A program made the position numbers and the translations under genes. From the NCBI RefSeq assembly GCF_030503435.1, contig NZ_JAUKPO010000033.1, positions 1-64,000 on the forward strand: DNA of 64,000 bases, read 5' to 3'. Positions within the stretch are counted from its first letter, which is position 1. Each line of letters opens with the position of its first letter. The notes below the pieces were generated by a model, which was given only the letters and a program-made list of their open reading frames with translations, ran no database searches and was not told where the DNA came from. The stretch is from Rhodocytophaga aerolata (GTDB lineage Bacteria > Bacteroidota > Bacteroidia > Cytophagales > 172606-1). Positions 47,052 to 54,136 of the stretch are shown here, in pieces.

Positions 47052-47126
47052 AGTTGAAAGGTTTACTTGAGATATATTGTCGATAACTCCGTTATAAAGT
47101 TATAAAAAAAATATCATTTTTCATCA

Positions 47127-47134
47127 CAAAACTA
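47127..47134 (-). promoter_or_regulatory. Candidate internal -7 box before trpF
   Basis: TAGTTTTG on the minus strand fits TAnnTTTG, about 75 bp before the trpF start in a 217-bp gap; the -33 element is poor. Confidence 0.3.
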
Positions 47135-47268
47135 CAATTTCATACAAACATCCTCTTAACAAAGTCAAAACAGCATCCATTAGTAGCAAATATAGCTAAT
47201 CCTGGATTATCAAGGTTTTTGATTGTTAAGGCAACCAACAGATTATCACTTATTCCAGGCAGGTGCAG

Positions 47269-48063
47269 TTAAATCAACACTCTCAATCGGTCGATGAATG
47301 CCGCACAGGCTTTTTCCGGACGGCTGTTTTTCATGAATGTTTCGCCCATCAGAAATCCTTTGTATCCATAAGTAGCCAGATCAGCTACCGTTTCGGCCTC
47401 AGAAATGCCACTTTCAGATACTTTCACAAAGTCGTCTGGAATAATGGGTGCTAAGGTCTTAGACAGATTTATATCTACTGTAAAATCTTTGAGATTCCGG
47501 TTATTCACGCCTAACGCATCTACATCGGGTGTAAGGCTACGTTCCAATTCCTGCTGATCATGCACTTCCAGCAATACTTCCATTTTCAGAGATTTGGCAA
47601 CAGCTGCTAATGAACGTATTTGCTCCGGAGAAAGAATGGCGGCAATCAGCAAAATGGCATCGGCCCCAATGGATTTTGCTTCAATAATCTGATATTCATC
47701 AATCGTGAAATCTTTTCGCAGGATGGGACAAAAGTTAAATTTGCGGGCGGTGATTAAATCCTCATTCTTTCCGCCAAAAAAAGCCGTATCCGTAAGAATA
47801 GAAAGTGCAGAGGCTCCTGCCTGCATATACCCAACCGACGTCCGTTCCACGGCCACATAGGGGTTAATCATTCCTTTAGAAGGAGATTTCCGCTTAAACT
47901 CTGCAATTATGCCTACCTTATCAGGACGTAATAAATATTTTTTCAGCGATACAGGCTGTGATTCAAAATAGATACTTTTTTCCAGCAGCTTTACCGGATA
48001 AAGACTTTTCCGCTCGGCTACTTCTTTTTGTTTGTGGGCTACAATCTGATCTAGAATGTTCAT
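47269..48063 (-). CDS. trpC: Indole-3-glycerol-phosphate synthase
   Basis: 264 residues, monofunctional. Family motifs are VGIIAEFKRKSPSKGMI (catalytic Lys of the K-S-P-S-KG loop), ALSILTDTAFFGG, ILRKDFTIDEYQIIEAK (second catalytic Lys), LEVHDQQELERSL, LGVNNRNLKDFTVD and VSESGISEAETV with GFLMGETFMK. It converts CdRP to indole-3-glycerol phosphate. The spacing of 70 bp from trpD supports one transcript. Confidence 0.96.
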   Translation of the reverse strand: MNILDQIVAHKQKEVAERKSLYPVKLLEKSIYFESQPVSLKKYLLRPDKVGIIAEFKRKSPSKGMINPYVAVERTSVGYMQAGASALSILTDTAFFGGKNEDLITARKFNFCPILRKDFTIDEYQIIEAKSIGADAILLIAAILSPEQIRSLAAVAKSLKMEVLLEVHDQQELERSLTPDVDALGVNNRNLKDFTVDINLSKTLAPIIPDDFVKVSESGISEAETVADLATYGYKGFLMGETFMKNSRPEKACAAFIDRLRVLI

Positions 48064-48133
48064 GGAATATATGTGCCTGTATGAATAAGGTTTAGAGAGT
48101 ATTACATTAATTATCTACAAGTAAATCAATAAT

Positions 48134-49120
48134 TTATACCATCAATTTTTCGAAGCTACGGAGGGCTTTTTTACTTTCCAGGCTTTCTCTGGCAGTAGCT
48201 ATTGCCTCTTCCAAGCTAATTGCCGGATTAGCTCCGTACAAAGCCATGGCTGCATTGGCAATTACAGCAGAATTTTGAGCAAGCGTCCCTCTACCCTGCA
48301 ATACGTCGGTAAAAATTCTGGCAGCTTCTTCTACAGTTTCCCCCCCAAATAAATCACTGGCAGCTACTGTTGGCAAACCTAATTGATCCGGACTTAATAC
48401 TTGCTCTTTTTTGGTAGAAATCATTTTAAAATTACCTGTCAGCGAAATTTCATCGTAGCCATCTAAGGCATGTACAATGGCAAACTGCTTGGTTGTCTGC
48501 TGATATAAGTAGGCATACAAGCGGGCAAGTTCCAGGCTAAAAACGCCTACCATTTGCTTTTGCGGAAAAGCAGGATTCACCATAGGTCCTAACATATTGA
48601 AAAAGGTTTTTACACCTAGTTCTTTCCTTACCGGAGCTACATATTTCATCGCCGGATGAAATAAAGGGGCATGTAAAAAACAGATACCGGCTTCTTCTAT
48701 CTTCCGGCGGAGTATGTCTTTGTCATTGGTAAACTTGTAACCCAGATATTCCATGACTGTAGATGATCCGCAGGTAGAAGACACCGCATAATTGCCATGT
48801 TTTACGACCCTTTGCCCTGCACCTGCCACTACAAAAGAGGCTAAGGTTGAGATATTAAAGGTGTTTTTTCCATCTCCACCAGTGCCACAAACATCCATAG
48901 GATCATAGGCAGAAAAATCTAAGGCCAGGCATTGTTCCAGCATAGCATCCCGGAAACCTTCGAGCTCTGCAACGGTGATGCTACGCATCATATACACAGT
49001 CAGGAAGGAAGCAATCTGTACATGCGTATAATTCCCCTGGGTAATATCTGTAAGTACCGTTCTTGCCTGGTCTTTTGTAAGGGTTTTGTACTCAAACAAA
49101 TGATTGAGGATTTCTTTCAT
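48134..49120 (-). CDS. trpD: Anthranilate phosphoribosyltransferase
   Basis: 328 residues from ATG 49120 (a TTG at 49135 would add five). It starts MKEILNHLFEYKTLTKDQARTVL. The PRPP-binding motif is DVCGTGGDGKNTFNISTLASFVVAGAG; VVKHGNYAVSSTCGSSTVMEYLG, FLHAPLFHPAMKYVAPVRKELGVKTFFNMLGPMVNP and VHALDGYDEIS follow. It joins PRPP and anthranilate. It is not fused to TrpG, which is a separate gene 60 bp upstream. Confidence 0.96.
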   Translation of the reverse strand: MKEILNHLFEYKTLTKDQARTVLTDITQGNYTHVQIASFLTVYMMRSITVAELEGFRDAMLEQCLALDFSAYDPMDVCGTGGDGKNTFNISTLASFVVAGAGQRVVKHGNYAVSSTCGSSTVMEYLGYKFTNDKDILRRKIEEAGICFLHAPLFHPAMKYVAPVRKELGVKTFFNMLGPMVNPAFPQKQMVGVFSLELARLYAYLYQQTTKQFAIVHALDGYDEISLTGNFKMISTKKEQVLSPDQLGLPTVAASDLFGGETVEEAARIFTDVLQGRGTLAQNSAVIANAAMALYGANPAISLEEAIATARESLESKKALRSFEKLMV

Positions 49121-49180
49121 AGATTGAATGTTCAAATGTTAGGTATTCAATTTATTAGTTTGGTGTCAGCTTGCATATAC

Positions 49181-49756
49181 TCAGCTATCGAGCCAGTTTT
49201 TTATCATCTGTTTGCCATGTTCAGTCAAAATAGATTCCGGATGAAATTGCAACCCTTTTACATCGAATTGTTTATGTCGGATTGCCATTACTTTTCCATT
49301 GGAATCAACAGCGGTTACCTCCAATTCAGCAGTGGGAACAGACTCTGGTACTACAGTCCAGGAGTGGTAACGGCAGGTATTGAAGGATGCAGGAATATTT
49401 TTGAATAATACTTCCTCAGCAGACTGCACAATTGCAGGGGTAGCTACGCCATGCAAAACCTCTTGCATGTTCTCCAGCTTCGCACCAAATATCTCAGAAA
49501 TTCCCTGATGCCCCAGGCAAATGCCTAATATACTTTTGGTTGGAGCATATTTTTTAATTAGGGCAGGCATAATTCCGGCATCAGATGGCAGGCCTGGCCC
49601 GGGAGATAATAGAATTTTGTCGAATTTTTCTACTTCCTCCAGCGAAATTTTATCATTCCGGTGAACTTCAATCTCCAGGTCATCTCCTAATTCTTTCAGC
49701 AGATGGACCAGGTTATAAGTAAATGAATCGTAATTGTCTAAAACTAAAATTTTCAT
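49181..49756 (-). CDS. trpG: Anthranilate synthase component II (glutamine amidotransferase)
   Basis: 191 residues. Class I amidotransferase: VLDNYDSFTYNLVHLLKELG, LLSPGPGLPSDAG, ILGICLGHQGISE with the nucleophile Cys, and QFHPESILTEHGKQMIKNWL with catalytic His and Glu. It supplies ammonia to TrpE. It could also serve PabB in folate synthesis, as dual-use TrpG/PabA proteins do, but its operon position indicates the Trp role. Confidence 0.94.
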   Translation of the reverse strand: MKILVLDNYDSFTYNLVHLLKELGDDLEIEVHRNDKISLEEVEKFDKILLSPGPGLPSDAGIMPALIKKYAPTKSILGICLGHQGISEIFGAKLENMQEVLHGVATPAIVQSAEEVLFKNIPASFNTCRYHSWTVVPESVPTAELEVTAVDSNGKVMAIRHKQFDVKGLQFHPESILTEHGKQMIKNWLDS

Positions 49757-49801
49757 AACAGTAATACTCGTTGTCGAAAGCCGGGAAATTCCGACTTTGC
49801 T

Positions 49802-51160
49802 TTAAACTTGCAGATGATCTATCTGGGCTATGGATTTTTCTATTTGGTCGGATGTAAGTTCTTCGTCTACCAGTTTACCTGATAAATATGCCTCATAAGC
49901 TGCCATATCAAAGTTACCATGTCCGCAAAGGTTAAAAAGAATCGTTTTGGTTTTGCCTTCTTCTTTGGCTTGTTTCGCTTCCTGAATAACAGTCGCCAGG
50001 CCATGGTTAGCTTCTGGCGCAGGTACAATTCCTTCGGTACGGGCAAATAATAATCCGGCTTCAAAACATTCTTTCTGGAAATGTGAACGGGCCTCTATCA
50101 ATTGATCTTTCAGTAATTGACTCACAATGGCTCCAGCTCCATGGTACCGCAATCCTCCGGCATGTATCGGAGAGGGCACAAAGTTATGACCTAAGGTATA
50201 CATGGGAATTAAGGGGGTCATTCCTACCGTATCACCAAAATCGTAGCGGAACACACCACGGGTAAGCTTCGGGCAGGAAGCAGGCTCACTAGCAATACAC
50301 CGGATGCTTTTGCCTTCTTCAAAATTCAATCGCAGGAAGGGAAAGGAGATACCAGCAAAATTAGATCCTCCGCCAAAGGGAGCTATTACGATATCAGGCA
50401 AGTCGCCTGCTTTTTCCATCTGCTTTAGCGCTTCTAAACCAATGATGGTCTGGTGCATTAACACATGATTCAATACACTGCCTAAGGCATATTTAGTCCC
50501 TGGATCATTGGCTGCCACTTCCACTGCTTCTGAAATAGCAATACCTAAACTACCTGGAGAATCAGGGTTTTGAGAAAGAATCTGTTTTCCGGCCTGAGTT
50601 AGTTCAGAGGGAGACGCATGTACTTTGGCGCCATAGGTATTCATCACAATGCGGCGGTAGGGTTTCTGGTTATAACTAACTTTTACCATATACACCTCGC
50701 ATTCAATGCCAAACAGCTGGCAAGCAAAACTTAGAGCCGTGCCCCACTGACCTGCTCCAGTTTCTGTGGATATCTTTTTTACTCCCTCTTGTTTATTGTA
50801 ATATGCCTGAGGCACGGCCGTATTCGGTTTGTGTGAACCAGCAGGACTTACGCCTTCGTATTTATAATAAATTTTAGCAGGCGTATCCAAGGCTTTTTCC
50901 AGATTATATGCCCTGTACAGCGGAGTGGGCCGCCATAAAGTGTAAATATCCCGCACTTCTTCTGGTATGTCTATCCACTTTTCAGTACTTACTTCCTGTT
51001 TTATTAACTCCATGGGAAATAAGGGGGCTAGGGTTTCAGGGCCAATGGGTTGCTTGGTACCAGGATGCAATGGTGGCAACGGCTTGTTTGGCATATCGGC
51101 CACGATGTTGTACCAATACTCTGGCATCTCTTTTTCAGAAAGTATAATCTTGCGTTCCAT
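49802..51160 (-). CDS. TrpB2-type tryptophan synthase beta-like protein
   Basis: 452 residues, the long TrpB2 form (trpB1 is 400). PLP motifs are SPAGSHKPNTAVPQAYYNKQEGVKKISTETGAGQWGTALSFA (Lys in SHKPN), PFGGGSNFAGISFPFL and FNLCGHGNFDMAAY. Long insertions around VVPES-like segments and ALDTPAKIYYKYEGVSP are typical of TrpB2. TrpB2 enzymes convert indole plus serine to tryptophan without TrpA and may salvage indole or support TrpA-free conditions. It lies 27 bp behind trpE, as the second gene of the operon, so it is co-transcribed and controlled by the attenuator. Confidence 0.93.
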   Translation of the reverse strand: MERKIILSEKEMPEYWYNIVADMPNKPLPPLHPGTKQPIGPETLAPLFPMELIKQEVSTEKWIDIPEEVRDIYTLWRPTPLYRAYNLEKALDTPAKIYYKYEGVSPAGSHKPNTAVPQAYYNKQEGVKKISTETGAGQWGTALSFACQLFGIECEVYMVKVSYNQKPYRRIVMNTYGAKVHASPSELTQAGKQILSQNPDSPGSLGIAISEAVEVAANDPGTKYALGSVLNHVLMHQTIIGLEALKQMEKAGDLPDIVIAPFGGGSNFAGISFPFLRLNFEEGKSIRCIASEPASCPKLTRGVFRYDFGDTVGMTPLIPMYTLGHNFVPSPIHAGGLRYHGAGAIVSQLLKDQLIEARSHFQKECFEAGLLFARTEGIVPAPEANHGLATVIQEAKQAKEEGKTKTILFNLCGHGNFDMAAYEAYLSGKLVDEELTSDQIEKSIAQIDHLQV

Positions 51161-51187
51161 GGTTTTGTATAGTTAGGTAAAGATCAT

Positions 51188-52609
51188 TTATTTTATTTCG
51201 GTAGCCATTTCCAGGGCTTTCCGGAGAGCCCCTAATTTATTCGTTACCTCCTGCAGTTCACTTTCAATCACTGATTTGGCAACGACACCAGCACCGGCTT
51301 GGTAATATAAGGTATTGTTTTTACTTAAAAATGAACGGATCATAATGGCATGGTTAAAGTTACCATTGAAGCCCATAAATCCAATACAACCGCCATAATA
51401 CCCGCGGTTCGTAGGTTCATATTTGTCAATCAACTGCATAGCCCGGTGTTTGGGTGCACCGGATAAAGTACCGGCCGGAAACGTATCAGCTACCATTTGT
51501 ACAGTTGAAGATTTTTCATCCATGGTGCTGCTCACCTTGGAAACCAGATGTATAACATGAGAATAATACTGGATTTCCTTAAACGTATCTACATTCACGT
51601 GCCTCCCGTTACGGCTTAAATCATTACGTGCCAGATCCACCAGCATTACATGTTCCGCATTTTCCTTCGGATCGTCGTATAGTTTCTGGGCTAGTTCAGC
51701 ATCTTCCACATCATTGCCTGTGCGGCGGAAAGTACCGGCAATTGGATAAATGGTGGCTTTCCGGTTTTGTATGGTAATCTGTGCTTCCGGTGAGGAACCA
51801 AATATTTTAAAACTGCCAAAATCAAAGTAAAACAGGTAAGGAGAGGGATTGACAGACCGCAGTGCCCGGTATACATTAAACTCATCACCAGTGAATTTTC
51901 TGGAAAAGCGGCGGGAAAGTACAATCTGGAATACATCGCCAACCTGACAATGGTATTTTCCGGAAGCAATAACATCTAAAAATTCTTGATCAGTCAGGTT
52001 TGTAGTTTCTTCGTCCTGGAGATGAAACGTGTAGGAAGGAAAATTCTTATTTTGTATAAGAGAGATGATGTAGTCTATTCCTTCGGTACTTGCCTCTACC
52101 TGACTGGATTCGGGCGCATGTTCAAATATGTAAAGTTCGTTCTTAAAGTGATTAATAACCATCACATACTTAAATACCTGATAAATCATGTCTGGTATGG
52201 CATTCTCCTCTGTTTTGCGATCTCTTAACTCGATATCTTCAAAAAACTGTACGGAATTGTAGGCTATGTACCCAAATATACCATTGTTTATGAAGGGGAA
52301 ACGATGCTCTTCGGTATGAAACTGCTTACAGAAATTTTCTAATGCTGCCACAACTTGGTGTCTTTCTGTAACGGCTTGTTTTACAAGGCTACCATCCGGA
52401 AATTGCTGAGTTAGGGTATGATCGGAAAGTTCGAAGCGGGCAATAGGCTGGCAACAAATGTATGAATAGCTATTTTCGTTGCCATGATAATCGGAACTTT
52501 CCAATAAAATGCTATTGATAAACTTGTCTCTTAGTTTCAGATAAATGCTTACAGGAGTTACTGTATCGGCCAGTAATTTTTTATAGGTTGTTTTCAGAGT
52601 AAACGCCAT
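51188..52609 (-). CDS. trpE: Anthranilate synthase component I
   Basis: 473 residues. The N-domain has a LLESSDYHGNENSYSYICCQPIARFEL segment, the Ser/LLES motif being the tryptophan feedback site in TrpE. The chorismate-binding C-domain has FQIVLSRRFSRKF, YLFYFDFGSFKIFGSSPEAQITI, YPIAGTFRRTGND, HVMLVDLARNDLSR, VSSTMDEKSSTVQMVADTFPAGTLSGAPKHRAMQLID and GCIGFMGF. It makes anthranilate from chorismate with TrpG ammonia. It is first in the operon and preceded by a trp leader and attenuator. Confidence 0.96.
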   Translation of the reverse strand: MAFTLKTTYKKLLADTVTPVSIYLKLRDKFINSILLESSDYHGNENSYSYICCQPIARFELSDHTLTQQFPDGSLVKQAVTERHQVVAALENFCKQFHTEEHRFPFINNGIFGYIAYNSVQFFEDIELRDRKTEENAIPDMIYQVFKYVMVINHFKNELYIFEHAPESSQVEASTEGIDYIISLIQNKNFPSYTFHLQDEETTNLTDQEFLDVIASGKYHCQVGDVFQIVLSRRFSRKFTGDEFNVYRALRSVNPSPYLFYFDFGSFKIFGSSPEAQITIQNRKATIYPIAGTFRRTGNDVEDAELAQKLYDDPKENAEHVMLVDLARNDLSRNGRHVNVDTFKEIQYYSHVIHLVSKVSSTMDEKSSTVQMVADTFPAGTLSGAPKHRAMQLIDKYEPTNRGYYGGCIGFMGFNGNFNHAIMIRSFLSKNNTLYYQAGAGVVAKSVIESELQEVTNKLGALRKALEMATEIK

Positions 52610-52694
52610 AGGATTGGTACAGGTTTATATATGCTAATTGGGTGGTAGAGGTATGTTATTGAAAAACTGGTGTAAGACATAAAAATTCAGGAAC

Positions 52695-52725
52695 AAAAAA
52701 GGCTCACTGTGTGAACAGCAAGCCT
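52695..52725 (-). terminator. trp attenuator terminator
   Basis: On the minus strand AGGCTTGCTGT (52725-52715), loop TCAC, ACAGTGAGCCT, then TTTTTTGTTCC. The 11 pairs include two G-U pairs in RNA. It is located between the leader peptide and trpE. The left arm also contains GTTCACAC-side bases that can pair with the leader's end, so terminator and antiterminator are mutually exclusive. Confidence 0.9.
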
Positions 52726-52766
52726 CTCTTTTGTTATATTGATTTACACAATAGGCAAGTTCACAC
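52709..52766 (-). promoter_or_regulatory. trp antiterminator stem
   Basis: GTGTGAAC (minus strand of 52759-52766) is perfectly complementary to GTTCACAC (minus strand of 52709-52716). A bulged extension through TTGCC / GGCTTGC adds pairs. Formation occupies the terminator's loop and arm. GTGTGAAC starts inside the last leader codons, so a ribosome stalled at the Trp codons leaves it free to pair (antitermination), whereas one at the stop covers it. Confidence 0.8.
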
Positions 52767-52820
52767 CACGGGTTCCGTAATGCGCCACCACCATGCAGTA
52801 TTGTGTATCTGATTTATCAT
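52761..52820 (-). CDS. trpL: trp operon leader peptide
   Basis: 19 codons, MINQIHNTAWWWRITEPVV, ATG at 52818-52820 and TGA at 52761-52763. Three consecutive TGG codons are codons 10-12. The frame lies just after a consensus promoter and directly before the antiterminator and terminator of trpE. Three Trp codons out of 19 by chance in this exact position is very unlikely, so it is a ribosome-mediated attenuation leader. The gene is far too short for normal ORF detection. Confidence 0.92.
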   Translation of the reverse strand: MINQIHNTAWWWRITEPVV

Positions 52821-52837
52821 TTTCAATTAAATTTTAG

Positions 52838-52868
52838 CAAATATATCACTCTATTTGAATACAACAAA
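52838..52868 (-). promoter_or_regulatory. Bacteroidota consensus promoter of the trp operon
   Basis: On the minus strand TTTG (52865-52868), 19 bp, TATATTTG (52838-52845): an exact match to TTTG-N19-TAnnTTTG, the sigma-A consensus known for this phylum. Transcription would begin near 52831, about 10 nt before the leader ATG. Confidence 0.88.
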
Positions 52869-53050
52869 CAAATGGAAAGTATTTACAAAAAAAATTTACT
52901 CATTTCTTTTATCTCTTAAATACGATTATGCATCTAATGGCACTATAGCTGAATTTTTAATGTGTTAATATTTAATTAATGGGTATAAACCATTGTCTTT
53001 ATTGGAAATAACCGATGGGCAGAAAAGACAGATTACAACTCACAATAAAT

Positions 53051-53082
53051 AAAAAAGCTTGCCTTATGAAGCAAGCTTTTTT
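53051..53082 (-). terminator. Terminator after the 53102-53812 gene
   Basis: Symmetrical stem AAAAAAGCTTGC / GCAAGCTTTTTT with an 8-nt loop, ending about 20 bp beyond the gene's stop. It has T-runs for both directions, but only the minus-strand gene points to it. Confidence 0.85.
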
Positions 53083-53101
53083 ATTTACCATCAAGTGATG
53101 G

Positions 53102-53812
53102 TTACAAGGTATCGTAAAAATGGAAGATTTTTATTACCTGGCTCACTTCACGGAAATCAATCTGATTTTTGGAGATAAATGATTTAAGTTCAGCCTGATG
53201 GTCTGGAAATACTTCCAGAATAGCTTTTCTGCTAAGCTTTATTTTTTCCAGATTCTGGTCTGGCTTTTTCACAAAAAAACTCACCTCGTCAATAAATTCA
53301 TCGTAGGGCCGATTAGCACTATAGCCACCCTGATAATTAGCTTTGACTAGTGTTTTTTTGCGGTCGGCTATTAGCAGATATTTCCCATCATACATGATAT
53401 CAGCATAGCCGGCTTTTGCCATTCCTAAATCTGCCCATTTTTTAAAGGTATGTACTTGCCCGGTTAAAACATCTGTTAGCATAACTTTATCAATGGTAGC
53501 AGCCTTTACAATAATAGAATCGCCAGACACACGTTTGGAAATAATTTCGTAACCAAACAAGTCGACTTTTACAGGAACTTCGGATAGCTTTTTGCCGCCT
53601 TTTAACACAATTGTGCCATTATTCCAGTAATTGACCAGGTAAGGTGTTCCTCTAACCCCTTCATAACGTGTATCGAATTTCCTGACCATCCCATTCAGAT
53701 TGTCTGTACCAAGCGCATCTATATTAGTTTGAGCATCAAGTCCACTGGAAACTGATTGTGCGTTTAAGTCAATAGAAAGGAGCAAGCCTGCATAGAGAAT
53801 GTGTTTTTTCAT
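53102..53812 (-). CDS. Exported protein of unknown function
   Basis: 236 residues with a signal peptide (MKKHILYAGLLLSIDLNAQS). The mature part contains beta-strand-like segments (GTPYLVNYWNNGTIVLKGGKKLSEVPVKVDLFGYEIISKR), a K..KTLVKANYQGGYS segment and an acidic YDEFIDEVSFFVKK. The C-terminal helix-rich end (SRKAILEVFPDHQAELKSFISKNQIDF) resembles periplasmic proteins of unknown function found widely in Bacteroidota. No enzyme motif is seen. It stands alone, with its own terminator, between the trp promoter region and a small plus-strand lipoprotein gene. Confidence 0.75.
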   Translation of the reverse strand: MKKHILYAGLLLSIDLNAQSVSSGLDAQTNIDALGTDNLNGMVRKFDTRYEGVRGTPYLVNYWNNGTIVLKGGKKLSEVPVKVDLFGYEIISKRVSGDSIIVKAATIDKVMLTDVLTGQVHTFKKWADLGMAKAGYADIMYDGKYLLIADRKKTLVKANYQGGYSANRPYDEFIDEVSFFVKKPDQNLEKIKLSRKAILEVFPDHQAELKSFISKNQIDFREVSQVIKIFHFYDTL

Positions 53813-53956
53813 GTCTTCAGAATTGGGAATAAATATACTAAAAACTAAGGTTGTTTCCTTCTTAAGGCCTTTTACTCGATGATGGGAAATAAACTTATTA
53901 CAGGATTCTGCGTAAGAAACCGTATTCTTATTTATTTAACTCAAACTTGCAAAAAC

Positions 53957-54130
53957 ATGAAATACAATAACTTATTAATAAATTTTCTGCTTGCTTTTCT
54001 CCTTACCTTTTCTCTGACAAGTTGCGATGTGGTAGGAGGTATTTTTGAAGCCGGCATGTGGACAGGGCTTATCGGCCTTGTACTGGTAATTCTGCTTGTA
54101 TTCTGGATTTTTAATAAGATCCGCAGATAA
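53957..54130 (+). CDS. Small lipoprotein with one transmembrane segment
   Basis: 57 residues from ATG 53957. A longer frame begins at 53879, but the signal peptide starts directly at 53957 (MKYNNLLINFLLAFLLTFSLTSC). The lipobox is SLTSC; the mature part DVVGGIFEAGMWTGLIGLVLVILLVFWIFNKIRR has one hydrophobic helix and a basic end. Such proteins are frequent in Bacteroidota and of unknown role. Its stop is 6 bp from the convergent PorE-like gene's stop, with no terminator in between. Confidence 0.72.
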   Translation: MKYNNLLINFLLAFLLTFSLTSCDVVGGIFEAGMWTGLIGLVLVILLVFWIFNKIRR

Positions 54131-54136
54131 AAGCCC

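Noticed and set aside
53879-53956. N-terminal extension of the small lipoprotein
   Set aside because: The lipoprotein signal peptide starts cleanly at 53957.
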